The notes: generated from the sequence alone by a model not told the origin. Shown: positions 22,527-36,074, numbered from the stretch's first letter. The stretch: DNA of 64,000 bases from Rhizopus arrhizus (GCA_024220505.1 JAKZZE010000007.1:1054001-1118000), one strand, 5' to 3'. Translations and numbers: made by a program.

Positions 22527-23135
22527 TTAGTTGCTATCATCATCATCAATAGGTTGAGCATACTTGGGGTTGGTCTTTCCATTACATTTGCCCTTGATAC
22601 AAGTGTCACGACAGTCATCGCTAGTCTTGCAGCAGTATCCATTCCAGCCAAGACCTTTACCTTCACCACGATTGTTGGGGCGAGTACAAGCCTTGCTGCT
22701 GTCATCTTCATCAATAGGTTGAGCATACTTGGGGTTGGTCTTTCCATTACATTTGCCCTTGATACAAGTGTCACGACAGTCATCGCTAGTCTTGCAGCAG
22801 TATCCATTCCAGCCAAGACCTTTACCTTCACCACGGTTGTTAAGGCGAGTACAGAGCTTGCTGCTGCCCTTTTTACCACTATTGCCCTTGCTGCTAGAAT
22901 CGTCATTAATAGGTTGGGCGAGCTTGGGGTTGATCTTTCCATTACACTTGCCCTTGATACAAGCGTCATGACAGTCATCACTGGTCTTGCAGCAGTATCC
23001 ACTCCAGCCAAGACCTTCACCTTCGCCACGGTTGTTGGGTCGGATACAGCCTTCAGGAGAGATCTTGGGATTGGTAGAGGCTTGAACGCTGACGAGAGCA
23101 GAGACAAAAAGCAAGATAGAAAGAGACAACTTCAT
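22527..23135 (-). CDS. CRP-3: secreted Cys-rich protein with three 6-Cys domains
   Basis: Single-exon gene, 202 residues. Signal peptide MKLSLSILLFVSALVSVQA (1-19). Three copies of a 6-Cys module follow: C30/48/49/55/59/64, C95/113/114/120/124/129 and C150/168/169/175/179/184. Spacing is C-x17-CC-x5-C-x3-C-x4-C around a NNRGEGxGxGW motif and GYCCKTSDDC. Linkers are NPKxAQPI plus Asp/Ser. The adjacent-Cys core is compatible with a small disulfide-knot fold, but I cannot assign a known family; hevein-type spacing does not fit. Domains 2 and 3 are nearly identical, also in DNA (unit of 165 bp), which points to recent internal duplication. Convergent with UGT-C. Possible roles: secreted antimicrobial, adhesion or wall-associated protein; all inference. 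Confidence 0.88.
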   Translation of the reverse strand: MKLSLSILLFVSALVSVQASTNPKISPEGCIRPNNRGEGEGLGWSGYCCKTSDDCHDACIKGKCNGKINPKLAQPINDDSSSKGNSGKKGSSKLCTRLNNRGEGKGLGWNGYCCKTSDDCRDTCIKGKCNGKTNPKYAQPIDEDDSSKACTRPNNRGEGKGLGWNGYCCKTSDDCRDTCIKGKCNGKTNPKYAQPIDDDDSN

Positions 23136-24159
23136 TGGTGATAGAAAAGTGGATTGATAATAAACTAAATACAGCGATCGACGTTGTGCCTTTTTATATA
23201 TGTTTTTGAAGACGCACGTTAATTTAATTTTTATTTGATGTGCATATTTTTAGCAAGGAACTTGAAGCATTGAGGAAAGTATACAATGTCTCCTCATGAA
23301 AATTTTGGGATGCAGTATTTTTAGCAATAATTATACAAATAAGGGCCGATGATCTCAACACAAATTCTCATCTTTCCTTTTAATTTACTTCATAGAAAAT
23401 GGTGTTCTCAAATGCACACTGTATATACTATTGAACTGTGATAGTGAATGCAGCAGGCTTGAATTATGAAATAATTGAACAAAATGCGCGCTGTTAATCC
23501 TTAAGCACCGCCTAAGGTCTTTGTGGTTTGAACTATGAACATCTGAGACGAAACACTGGCCTATAGGCTTAATCCTTATGCCAAAATGATACACAACTTA
23601 TTCAATCTAGTCCTACAGAATTGTTTAAGTATGTGCACGCGTGAGTTTATGCTTACTTAATCAATAGCATACAATTCCTCTGTTTAGGAAGATTCCTATA
23701 ATTAGATCAAAAGAAATGGCGGGATTCTTTTAATAAATTATTATTTTGTGAATATGATTTAAAACTCGGCATTTGAGAGTGATGTCTCTTGGACCTTTCT
23801 TTAGAAGGTTAGATACCTTTTAATTACTATGATTTTCTCATACAGCAAACCAGAATGCCTCAATGTTTCGGTGCTTTTTTTCCTCAGAGTAACTGCGTTG
23901 GCGAATGATAAATAATAGCCAAAAGATTAAATTCATTCTATGCCATTTGTGTTTTACCAGGCTTCATTCTGAATGTTACACTTAATATGAAATGGAATCC
24001 GAATACTGTCAACACAAAATGAAATAGCCTTTAGAAAAGTGGGCATAGAGTATAGATTTGAAGTAGTTGAGATGATAAAGCTGATTTAAAATGCTTTTAT
24101 CCATAAAAAAAAAGCAAGTACTATTCCTTAATAATCTTTACTACCAATGAGCTATTCTA

Positions 24160-24212
<53 letters not shown>

Positions 24213-25606
24213 CTGCTTTCGGAGAAAGGATAAAGAAAATCGATGTTTCGTTTATGCGTTTCTGTAATACTATGAAAACGATCATCAGGCTGTCTTTCTA
24301 AATATTAATAGTGTCAACAAAGTGTAACACGTTGATCTTTGGAACACATACATATCCTTCCTCCTATTCTTCAAAAAACCCTTTTCAATTGAAAACATCG
24401 CCATCCAAAAAAGGAAAATGTCTTTTCCAGGGCACAACAAAATCAATGTATGACAGTTAATTATGAATTCATTTCTAAAAAAGCAAAAAGAGAAAGGCTT
24501 TTAGTACTCAGTTTGCCTTGCACAGAATTAAAAGAAGAAAAAAAGAGCAAAATAAAGATATTACACGGTCATAAAGTATATATATGAGTTCAGCTGAGGT
24601 TTGGAAAATAGAAACGATCACTGGATTTTTTTGTTGAAGTTGTGAGGCTCCCGAAAAATAAATAGTTGAAGAGAGGTCTGTAAATAGCACTGTTAGCATT
24701 CAAAATGGCAACCCTTAGCCTAATGTTTGGAACAAGCTGTCTAATTACTATATGGGTTAGTAAAACCTAGCTGTGTAACTAAATGACTATTCATTTTCAT
24801 GTACCTAATCACAACGGGCCAGTAAAGCCGCAAACTTCACTTTCATGATTGGCTGAATGTAGCCTTTAGACCGATTTATCGGGGAAGCGATGACATTACT
24901 TTCTCATACCATTTAAATGGTTAGTTTATCTATAAATAAACAATGACCAATTGAATTGAAAATAAAACGTTACGCGATTCTTTAGACAAGTAAATGCAGC
25001 TTCCTTGCTATGCTCTTCAACTTGGAATGAGCCAGATACTATAGCATTTATCAAACTCTTTGTTAAAGACTTGTTAAACAATAGTAAAACGCCCAAGGTC
25101 CATTCTAATCTTCCTATAGCAAAACAAAGACTGTCTCTGTAAGTTGCAAATTAGTGCTGATAGCTTAAAGCACGGAATTATTACACTGAAACAAAGACTT
25201 ATTATGTTTATGTATGTCTATTTGCTGTTGCACACATAGTATATATCCCTCCTAAAAAATGAAGAATATTTCCTCAGACAGAAAGCAGCGTGTGAAACAA
25301 TGATTGAAAGTATTTCCCTTTTCACCATAAAGTTTGCATGCACGCACTATTCTATGACGGATGCTGTTTGACAGTGAAGGGAAAAGTAAAAAGATAAAGG
25401 CTATATTCAGTAACATGCTACGAGTTTTTTTGTCTTTACTACTCACTGCTGATTTCATCTTACAACCAATAAATAGCATCAATAAAGACAAACAAAATAT
25501 TGTGACAAATGCAAGGGTTACATGCGTTTCTTTTTATTACTAGTATTGTTATTTGATAGGTATTATGATTTTTTTTCCTTTCTGATTTTATTCACATGAA
25601 TTGTAT
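23136..25606. repeat. Spacer forming the left arm of inverted duplication IR2
   Basis: The region between CRP-3 and the thiolase gene recurs inverted at 51.4-53.8 kb. Landmarks: a 63-codon open stretch at 24508-24699 has an identical translation at 52307-52498; 25252-25491 matches 51514-51750. The similarity continues into the thiolase last exon (to 25775). Contains a run of about 48 A (24163-24210), matched by a T run at 52808-52832. No gene recognised inside. Confidence 0.85.
24163..24210 (+). repeat. Poly(A) tract of about 48
   Basis: Long homopolymer in the IR2 left arm; the equivalent position in the right arm is also a homopolymer, of different length. Confidence 0.9.
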
Positions 25607-27117
<1,511 letters not shown>

Positions 27118-28209
27118 CTGATTAAACAAGAAGAATCGTGATGAAAAGAAGAAGAAAAAAAAACAAGAATAAAAAACCGTAGGGGGATCAAAACGATTGG
27201 GATTTCGGTTTTAGCCAATGAGAAGCCTTGAAATGGTTTCGTTCATTGAACTTTAGTTTTGCGCTAAAAAAAAAAAGATGGTACGATGTTCCAGAGGGAG
27301 CACAAAGATGCAGTCGCTTTGTTCATCCAACAAGCTCATCGTCATACGGCAGATTCAGTCATGTATGCAGTTGCGTGTTGCGGATTGCCGAACTCAAAAG
27401 ACGAGATGTTGCCGCGGATCGATACGGACAGTTGGATGCAGTGGTGCTGAAACCAGGGGAGAGCGTCTACTTTTCTGACGAGACCAAACGATGTAGGCTC
27501 AGAATGGTAAATGAAATGTAACACATTCAGGGGGAGATTGATAAGGGTTGGTGAGGATAGATAACAAAAGACAGGTTGAATATGCAATACGACAGATAGA
27601 GTGTGGATCATGAAAGGAGATGATACCAGCAAATTGCAACTTAAAATTCAAGTGAATCATGAAAGGCATTCATTCTTTGGTTCACGTCATAATGGACACG
27701 TTATAAGGTGAGAAAGCAAAAGACGCATTGAACACATGTGAATTGACAAGATTCTTTCAAAACAACAAAAAAAAGGGGAAGATCGATATCTTTACAGATT
27801 GCTTTCAAAACACGCTTTAGGCAAAACAATTCATTGTTGGCCTAGTGAGCATAGGCTTGTGATCCAACAGAATTCAAAGTTGATCATACTAGGATCAGAC
27901 AAGGTCTTGCTCCCTAGATTTTTTTTTTCTTCAATTTTCTGCCATCGTCTACATGAAAAAAAGGGCAATATGATATCCTTTAAGAGTCGACACTGGTTGC
28001 TTTCCACTGTGAGAAAAAGAAAAGGGTTTTTCTGGTCCTTTTGGTTGCATTAAAGACATGGATTGGTCAATATAAAGTCAATCAATGTTGACTATTGTGT
28101 TGGTTTATTAATGGCATTTTAAATAAACAAATAATCTACACACGGTGTCGAGCTAAAGAAAAAATATAAGTCGAAATTGTCATTTAAATGAAGAGACCTA
28201 CATAAAGAT
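27118..28209. other. Intergenic spacer with a GC-richer patch
   Basis: Holds the thiolase promoter and the 3' region of the complex I gene. About 27290-27530 is clearly richer in G+C than the surroundings and open in several short frames, but no product is recognisable. Confidence 0.4.
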
Positions 28210-28416
28210 CTAGTGGTGACTCTTCTTGTTGATAAAAAAGTGTTCATAAGTACAATAAGCAGCAAATGCCACAGTGGCAATACCAAGTCCAGGAAACATG
28301 GTCTTGAAGTTAGATGATTTTGAAAAGATGGGATGTTTACGCCAAGCTTCACGCTTAGCCCAAGGATCGTGATAAACAGGTGGCTTTACTTGAGCTTCAA
28401 CGTGTGATTTGGTCAT
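28210..28416 (-). CDS. NADH:ubiquinone oxidoreductase B12 (NDUFB3-type) subunit
   Basis: Accessory subunit of the membrane arm of mitochondrial complex I. Single exon, 68 residues. VYHDPWAKREAWRKHPIFSK is followed by NFKTMFPGLGIATVAFAAYC, the characteristic Trp/Arg block and single membrane helix of the B12/NDUFB3 family, then YEHFF and a basic tail. The start at 28416 is chosen because it begins the conserved part; an upstream in-frame ATG (28467) would add a Phe-rich stretch encoded by A/T runs and is unlikely. Presence of this subunit fits an aerobic fungus with full complex I. Confidence 0.85.
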   Translation of the reverse strand: MTKSHVEAQVKPPVYHDPWAKREAWRKHPIFSKSSNFKTMFPGLGIATVAFAAYCTYEHFFINKKSHH

Positions 28417-28625
28417 CGCTGTCAATGTAGGTATACAATAAAAAAAAAACAAAAAAAAAAAAAACAAAAAAGCTTGTAGCGGTCCTTCACCCTGGCTCAG
28501 TGACGTAACCTTCTGAGATATAATTATTTTTGGAAACAGAAAGCAGACGATTCACGCCTTTTAAAAATGAGCGATGGCTCCTTTCAGTGAATGATACTCT
28601 TTGTGTTTTAATGTGCCCTTTTTAT

Positions 28626-30470
28626 TTAGGTTGTCATGGCAAAGTATTTCTGGGTTGCACAAAGTGCCTGATATTTCACTTCTGAATCTTGATGGGTCAT
28701 TAGTTCCATTATTCTTTGTTTAGCGCCGATCGATTGCAGATAGCTAGCAATGGTTTAGCCTGTGCGGTGTGGGACATGAACCTGTTTCTTTACCTTTTAC
28801 TATTGGGATCTGTACTGTACTTGATATATTGTCCAATATCATGGCATGCGATGGCCATCACCACAGGATCGCTAGAACGACTCAACAATCTTGCCAACAA
28901 TCTAACAAATTTCTGAGTAAGCAGTAGACACACGACGCGTATTACCTCAACAGGTGCTGGTCCTTTTCATTGAACCGATTCGCATTCTGTTTCCAAAATG
29001 TTTCGGACGCATGCGAAGGGCTCTCCCACTGGAGCATGCCTGTTTCGACTTTGGATACATAGACTTCAAATGTGCTAGTGAAAAAAAAAAAAACAAGGTT
29101 AGAGATGGATCGACTCGGTTCAACATGTCATGTACCCAAGCTGTTGAAAGTTTTGCTGCAGCTCATTCTTTACAAATTCAATATCTTCCATCATTTCTTG
29201 ATCCGTCCACTTTCGTGTCGCCAGATGCTCTGTCAGCGGCAGGAGTTTGGCGACGAGCATGGCCGACATGTTTTGGGCGGGTGCTTTTTCAATCAAGTTC
29301 TACACTTTGATTAGGAAATGCGCTCAAGATGTCTTGCATTACCTTGAAGGTGGCCATGATCACCCGGACCACCTTTTCCTTTACGCTGGTCTTTGCATGA
29401 TCCACTAAGAGAGGGATGATGTTGCACTTTCTAAGAGAGAGAGGAAGATGAGTGACTGCTTACTGCGTACAATCGCTATTACTTGTTTAGATGTTTGGCG
29501 ACATGCGGATCAAACGTCAGGAGCCAGATGGCAAAGATCAGTTCATATATCTTTTGTGGATCAGACTGTGTGTTTGCTTTCAACACATGAATCAATCTAT
29601 CCTAGCGATCAGTATCCCCCTCCCCGCTTTCGATCCCGATCCACTTACGCATCAATCGCATGAGACGTTTCCCAAAAGACCCTTCGGTACTCTGGAATAT
29701 GAAACAAGGCATCCAATATCTGAACATGAAGATCGACCACATGCTGATGACGGCTTTGGAGCTGAAATGTGACCCATCGAAAGAAGGCTTGGATGTCGAT
29801 GTCACGATGTGGAGTAGAGCTGGAAAGAGGTTAGATGCGCTGACGAGAGCAGACGAAAGTGGCTTACCAGATCAAAAGGGTCAGCAGTTTACTGGATTGG
29901 ATGCCAATGAATTCATCATTGATGCCTAATGCTTTGTAGAATGGACCAAAAGGAAATTCAGGGTTGTTCTTGTTTGCTTTATGAAATAAAAAGATCCTCT
30001 CTTCATGTTCTATCAAATACAGCCTGTCAGAATCCCCGTCGACTTTATGCCAAGTTTACCGTTCAGCATGTCATGGATAAAGACAAGTACTTTTTGAAGT
30101 GCGTCCACTCTTGCTAATTTTTGCATTAATTCTAAATACAATAGGGCATAATATTGTCCATGCTAAGGGTGATCCATGTCAGTCTCTGTACAGATATTAT
30201 CGATCGATATACCTCTGCCATGATGGGCTCTAGCTCTTTTATTGATTTATTCTCTACATACTTTATCATTGCCATTTCATTTTCAGATATCAAGCCCACT
30301 TGTTTATAGTCTTCCCAAGGCACGGGTTCCTGTCGAATGTTGTTTAAAGTATCGTCCAAATAAGGGTGGGATATAATTGTTAATTTCACTTGCTCAATCA
30401 AGTCATCTCTTGTGCAAGTTGAAACATTGCTTGCGTCTTTTGGTTCTATCACGGTGACTGCAGACAACAT
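28626..30470 (-). CDS. VMA13: V-type H+-ATPase subunit H
   Basis: Regulatory subunit of the V1 sector that couples and silences ATP hydrolysis at the vacuolar membrane. Ten exons on the minus strand: 30470-30213, 30162-30060, 30009-29868, 29819-29649, 29596-29483, 29430-29343, 29299-29136, 29074-28946, 28901-28794, 28743-28626; 464 residues, near the family length, all phases consistent. Recognisable blocks: NNIRQEPVPWEDYKQVGLIS, HGQYYALLYLELMQKLARVD, YELIFAIWLLTFDPHVAKHL, NIIPLLVDHAKTSVKEKVVR, FWKQNANRFNEKD, and SDPVVMAIACHDIGQYIKY followed by RIMELMTHQDSEVKYQALCA. These match the HEAT-like repeats of the family. Very intron-dense (9 introns of 43-61 nt), so single open frames cover it poorly. 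Confidence 0.92.
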
Positions 30471-30488
30471 GCTGACAAAAAAAAAAGG

Positions 30489-30530
<42 letters not shown>

Positions 30531-30756
30531 TGAAACGCGTTATAAGAAAAAAATTAAAACGATTTTAAGGAGAAGGATTGGTACGTCATTTTGTTAAACA
30601 AACAAAAAAAAATTCATGTAGAAAAAAAAAAAATTTATTAAGTTTTGATTGTGTAAGAGATTAATTGTTTTCATTTCTAGTAATTATAAATAAGGGGAAG
30701 AAGAGAGAGAGAGAGAGTGAAAAAAGGATTATTTCAATGCAAAATTAATAATAGAT

Positions 30757-31893
30757 TTATGCAGATGCAACTACAGCAGCAGGTGTACTTTCAGGTACAC
30801 TGGCAGTTTCAGTCTTTGGTTCTTCTTTAGTCTCTTCCTTTACTTCTTCTTTAGGCTCTTCCTTGGCTTCTTCCTTGGCTGCTTCTTTGGCCTCTTCCTT
30901 GGGCTCTTCCTTGGCTGCTTCTTTGGCCTCTTCCTTGGGCTCTTCCTTGGACTCTTCCTTGGACTCTTCCTTGGCTTCTTCCTTGGGCTCTTCTTCAGCA
31001 GGAACTGGTTCAGTTGTAGCAGACACAGCAGGGGTCTTGGACTTCTTCTTCTTTGAGAACAAGCCGGTTAAACGACCGAGAGGAGAGGAGGGGCGAGCCG
31101 ACTCTTTCTTTTCTTCCTTCTTATCTTCCTTCTTGTCTTCCTTCTTATCTTCCTTCTTGTCTTCCTTCTTTTCTTCCTTGGCTTGTTCTTCAGCAGGAGT
31201 CTCAATGACAGGAACCTCAACAACAGGAGCCTCGGCGACTTGCTCTTCTACTTGCTCTTCTTGTTCTTCAGCCACAGGAGCTTCACGAGGTGTTTCCTCG
31301 TGCTTCTTTTTACCAAAGATCTTGCTGATGAACGATTGGCGTTTGTTGGTGGCAGCAGCCAAGTGGGCCTGTTCAGAGGTTTCTACAGCGACCTCAGGTT
31401 CAGCAGCAGCTTCAGCAGGTTGTTCCTCTTTAGGCTCTTCCTTAGGTTCTTCCTTAGGCTCTTCCTTGGGGGCTTCCTTGGCATCTTCCTTGGGATCCGT
31501 GACAGCTTCGGTTTCGATCGGCTGAAGTTGTTCGATCTGAGGCAGTTCGGTCGACACGGGTTCGGATTCGGTTGAAACAGGCTCATCAGACTTGGGAGCG
31601 GCAGTCTAGAGAGATGTCAGTGACGGATGCGATTTTTTTTAAGGGAAGAGGGTTACCTTTGATTTAGAAAAGAAGGCGCCAAAGCCTTTGGTCTTCTTTT
31701 TGTTTTCGGCTGATTCATCTGATTCGACTTGTTCTTCCTTCTTGGGTTTACCAAAAGGGTTGAAGATTGTACGACGCTTGGTCAAATTTGTCTTGGGAGC
31801 TGGGCTGGCTTCTTCCGCTGATACTTGTTCATCCTTTGGTTGTTCTTCTTCGACTTGTTGTTCGGTTTCAGTAGTCTTGGGAGCTTCTACATC

Positions 31894-31925
<32 letters not shown>

Positions 31926-32001
31926 GTTCCACTGTAGGTTCAACTGTAGGTTCAGTTGTGGTAGTGGTAGGTTCAGTTGTAGTAGGATTCACGTCAGTCA
32001 T
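30757..32001 (-). CDS. Lys/Glu-rich low-complexity protein with repeated basic-hydrophobic motifs
   Basis: Two exons (32001-31657, 31605-30757; 51-nt phase-0 intron), 397 residues. Not assigned to a named family. The N-terminus is Thr/Glu-rich, including a run of Thr encoded by a GTA/TAC microsatellite. Most of the rest is KEEPKEE-type acidic repeat. Embedded at intervals are four similar basic-aromatic motifs: RRTIFNPFGKPKKEE, GFGAFFSKSK, RQSFISKIFGKKKHEE and LGRLTGLFSKKKKSK. The pattern suggests a disordered protein with several short membrane- or partner-binding patches, in the style of MARCKS-like effector segments; this is inference. Codons of the Glu/Lys repeats are regular, so repeat number probably varies between strains. 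Confidence 0.75.
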
Positions 32002-32432
32002 GATTGATAGAAAAGAAAAGAAAGAAAAAGAAAAGGGGGTTTATTTATTTATTTATTTATACTTTTTAGATAACAATCATAGCACGAGTGATTACTATAG
32101 TGGGGGAATCAAAAGGAGGTAAGGTTACACTATAGTCATCTTAACATTTAATATCATAATTATAGAAAAAAAAAATTTTTAAAAAAAAAATAAATAAAAA
32201 TGGATCTATTCAGGATCAAGTTGTATTTCCTATCTTGGTGAGTTGTCAACAGATTGAATAGGTTGCCACAATCATAATAAATAAGTTAAATGACGTGAAA
32301 TACAATGTTTACTACACATGATTCAAAGGTAAACCATGGTTACTTGTACCCCATTTATTTATAAAAAGATGGTATGACTCTCTCTCTCTCACTCACTCTC
32401 AGATCAATTTATTTTTTATTTATTTATTTTTT

Positions 32433-32493
<61 letters not shown>

Positions 32494-33275
32494 ATTCTTT
32501 ACAATTTGAATTCACTATCTTCCTTCTTTTGTTTCTCTCAATCCTTACTTGTTCAAACTATAGTTTTTATTCAGATCAAGAGTCATGCAAATCAATTTTT
32601 TTTTTCATTTACCGAATATTAGGTGAACACGAGTAACAGCATTGTGCATGTTCTGTCCTACTTTATGAATATAAAAAAAATATCATTCGAGAACAAGAGA
32701 AATAAAGTATAAAATATTACAAAAGTAGTAGAAAGTCTTGATGTCACACATTTATTACTAAACTCACATCTCTTTCTAACCAGCCCCTTTGAACGTGATC
32801 TCTATGCTGTCATACAATCAAGTGACACTGAACCTAACCTGTGGAGCTTTGAACTGTTTCTTATTTGAGTTAAAATGAATGGGGGGAATACAAATAGAAT
32901 GTTTACCAAACATGTCTGCATCTATTGTCTTCTTTTTTCCTATCTGTCCTTTTTCTGATTTATGCCCTCCTTTTTCTATCCACACGATGGATGAACAATG
33001 ATTTCAAAAGAGAAGCTATTTAATAAATAAATCTTTTTTTTAAAAAAAACTTGTATAAAACATAAACACCCTTCTTGTCCCTGTCTCTATCGATCGATCC
33101 CCCCTCTGTCCCTTTAGATCTCTTTCACCACTTTAGCTTCACAGCAAACGACACTCTCTGCCTGGATCGAGGCGTCTTCCGATCTCATTCACCCAACCTA
33201 GCTTTTTCTTCATCCCTTCACTGACCAAGAGATTGCTCCTCCCCATCATCCCTCTTTGTCAGGAAAGCAAACATT

Positions 33276-33308
<33 letters not shown>

Positions 33309-33780
33309 AACAACAACAACAACGGATCCAAGGTCTTGCATCCGCCTAGCGACAATCGATCCCTGTGCTTTGTACACTCTTGTTTTGGACAACGTGGTTA
33401 CTGGACCATGGTTGAAAGAGCACACAGGAATGGCGTTCAGACAGGGGATCATCTCTGTTCTGTGGTTCAACTCGTTTCAAATGTGATTTCTTTGGATAAA
33501 TGCCGATTGAGGATGGATGCATCTCTTTTGAAACAAGCACAGAGACCGTAGGATAAAAAGAAAGAGCCAAGATGTGCCTTTAGCTATTGTACAAAAAATC
33601 CTGGTTTGTCTTTCTCTTTTTCTTTTCTCTTTCCTTATTTGTCTGTTTGTGTCATCCGTCCGTTTAAAACCGTGTGAGTCCAAGAAAATGAATGTGGCAA
33701 TTTTATTAGATTAAAATAGAGTTTGTAAACATCAAATGAGTCAAGATGATTGAATAAGAAAGTGTTCAAGAGGTTTATTT
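32002..33780. other. Intergenic spacer
   Basis: Contains A runs at about 32435-32478 and 33283-33306, a CT/AC microsatellite near 32370, and a GC-richer stretch (about 33060-33560) with no recognisable product. Presumably holds the promoter of the Lys/Glu-rich gene and the kinase 3' region. Confidence 0.4.
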
Positions 33781-35663
33781 TTACCAAGCAGACGATCCGT
33801 GTACGACTGATGTGCCCGTATAACTTTCTGCCATGTGTTCGTTGGCAGGGTTATAAGTAAATCCGGCAAATTGCTCTTGCATCGTACTCGACAGGTGTGA
33901 GTCATCCACAAGTGACTCTTGAGGTGCCTCTGAAGTGAATTCATCATCAAAGTTTTGTGTGTCATAGGCAGATTCGACCGAGGGCTTGTAAGGCGGTTGT
34001 AGTTTCTTTTGATTCAGTAGACGCCAATCGATACTGGCAAAGAAAGGATGGCTCTTGATCTCTTCTGATCCCCTATTGCCCAATCTTTCGTTTGGATCGC
34101 GTGTGAGAAGCTATGGATAGACTCATTAGACTCCCCTTTTCTTTGTCCATACGCCTCACTTACCCCTCTCAGCAGACTTTTGGCCGCTGGCGATACATCA
34201 TCCGGAAACTTGAGTTCATCTTGCAAGATCTTGCGGTACATTTCATTCGTATTCTCATCATAAAATGGAGGTAGACCGGTCATCATCTCATAAAGCAAGA
34301 CACCCAGTGTCCACCAGTCCACTGTCTTTGTGTATCCTTGACTGAGTAGCAGCTCAGGTGCAAGATATTCAGGAGTACCACAAAATGTATTTGTCCGTTC
34401 GTTCTTACTCATATTTAACTTGCAAAGACCGAAATCACATAAAGCGATATGTCCATTGTAATCAATCAGAATATTCTCTGGTTTCAAGTCACTGATAACA
34501 TTTTAGTTTTCATCCTCTCATCACTTCTTTTTCTCTTACCGATAAACAACATCCAGGTCATGAAGACATTCCAACGCACTCAAGAGTTCTGCCGTATAAA
34601 ACTTGGATCTCTCTTCACTGAATTTACCTTCGAGTTGTAAATGATGAAATAACTCTCCTCCGTTAATAAAAGCCAAGACAAGATAAAGCTTATCAGGGCT
34701 CTGAAAAGCAAATTTAAGAGGCACGATAAACGGATTCCTGACCTCGGCTAACACTGTCTTTTCTGCCATCGTGTGAGTGACTTCGGATCGTGAGATGATG
34801 CGTGATTTCCGCAATACTTTCATGGCATAAATACGATTCGTGTCCTTCTTACGCACCACATAAACCTATCATCTATCAACAATCCGTTCCCTATCCTCTT
34901 CATTTACCTTTCCAAAACTGCCTCGACCAATGACCCTCAAGAGTTCAAATGCATCAAACGTGATCGGTGTCGGTTTCTATACAAAAGAAATCAGCCTACT
35001 TGATCCATGTCCCCCATTCTGATCTTACCTGTTGCGGTCTATAGCAAAGTTGAAGATGGATCACGCCCGTTCCACCCATGATGTTCAACACTTTATCTTC
35101 CATCTTGGCCTCAAATCCAGGTTGAATCTTGACCCCACCCAGAAAGAAATCGTTCGAGGCTCTTTCGTTTTGATGATGAGGAGGATGACGCATGTAGATT
35201 GAAATGGATACTTCTGAACTACGAGAGACATCACTAAAGACAGAAAAGGTGAGAAACATAAAGAGTCGTCGAACGCTTACAAGTTGGCTGGGTATTGATA
35301 GATCGGGTTGGCTGTATCACCCCCCAGACAGTCAATCAACACCTCGTTCTTGTCAAATTCCAATACAACATAAGGTAACCACCAGTGCTGTTTACGGCTG
35401 AGAGAATCACGATTTCTCTGAATGGGTTGTTGTGGTGGAAGAGAAGGTAAGGTGATATTGGCAGGGGGTGTAAGTCCTCGAGCTTCACATACACGAATCA
35501 ATAATACGCCCGATTTGGGTTCGTTGGATGGAGATGATGGAGGTCGTGGTGGTGGTGAAGCACTGGCTGTTTCTTTGTTTCCTAATGTAACGGTTGGGTC
35601 TATAAAACAGAAAAGAATATGGTTATGCATACTTTTAACGCCAGGTAATTTCCAAGAGTTCAT
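33781..35663 (-). CDS. AGC protein kinase, Ypk1/Gad8 (SGK-like) type
   Basis: Kinase expected downstream of TORC2 and PDK1, controlling membrane lipid homeostasis and stress responses. Seven exons: 35663-35633, 35599-35281, 35233-35029, 34976-34908, 34865-34540, 34491-34164, 34110-33781; 535 residues. The N-terminal half (about 30-185) is the C2-like region of this subfamily (LLIRVCEARGLTPP, WWLPYVVLEFDKNEVL). Kinase domain: VIGRGSFGK loop, Lys224 in AMKVLRK, Asp318 in RDLKPENILI, DFG at 336-338, PDK1-site Thr352 in TNTFCGTPEYLAPE. The AGC tail has the hydrophobic motif FAGFTY (Thr511). Intron 1 would be only 33 nt; it is in frame and open, so it may not be spliced. Ypk versus Gad8 naming is by analogy. 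Confidence 0.92.
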
Positions 35664-35765
35664 TATTTTTTTTTAAAAGAAAAAAAAAAAGAGAGAGAGA
35701 AAAAAAGGTATATGTGTTTATTGAAGGCCAAAACGATTATTAATTTCTTCAATATAATTTGAATC

Positions 35766-36074
35766 TCAGATGGTAATGGCACCACTATAACGTGAAGACA
35801 GTGGTACTTTATTCATATATTTAGCCCAGACTAACAAGTCAGTGAGTATTTTTTATCTATTGATTCCTATTGTCTTACCCCAGAATGAAAATTTCTTTCC
35901 CAACCATTTTCCTGCAAATGGAAAGATGACGAGTGAAAGTAAAGAAAAGAGTTGTTGTTTGCTTTCTTCCCATTCAGCATCTGCATCATAAGAATACAAG
36001 CTCTCTTGGTCATAATGGTTGTCAATATCGTCGTCGTCGAGACTTGAATAAGGGTTGTAATTTCTTGAAGACAT
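35766..36074 (-). CDS. MIM2: Mim2-like mitochondrial outer-membrane import protein
   Basis: Partner of Mim1 in inserting alpha-helical proteins into the mitochondrial outer membrane. Two exons (36074-35879, 35830-35766; 48-nt phase-1 intron) give 86 residues, the typical size. An acidic Tyr/Asp/Ser N-terminus is followed by AEWEESKQQLFSLLSLVIFP, a membrane segment (about 43-60), then GKWLGKKFSFWVWAKYM, the conserved basic/aromatic motif of fungal Mim2 proteins. Starts about 400 bp upstream of the kinase gene, same strand. Confidence 0.8.

Noticed and set aside
22527..23135. CRP modules as hevein-type chitin-binding domains
   Set aside because: Cys spacing (C-x17-CC-x5-C-x3-C-x4-C) and lack of the hevein Ser/aromatic pattern do not fit.
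22554..23141. Plus-strand and second minus-strand frames over CRP-3 and CRP-2
   Set aside because: Shadows of the Cys-rich repeats; they lack a conserved pattern independent of the CRP frame, which has signal peptide and invariant cysteines.
24508..24699. 63-codon ORF identical to 52307-52498
   Set aside because: Same reasoning: part of the IR2 duplicated spacer.
27228..27521. 97-codon ORF downstream of an A run
   Set aside because: No recognisable domain; a competing frame in the same stretch looks equally protein-like but stops early.
30863..31525. Long Ser/Leu-rich plus-strand frame of 220 codons
   Set aside because: It is the antisense shadow of the Lys/Glu-rich gene; its regularity comes from the Glu/Lys codon repeats.
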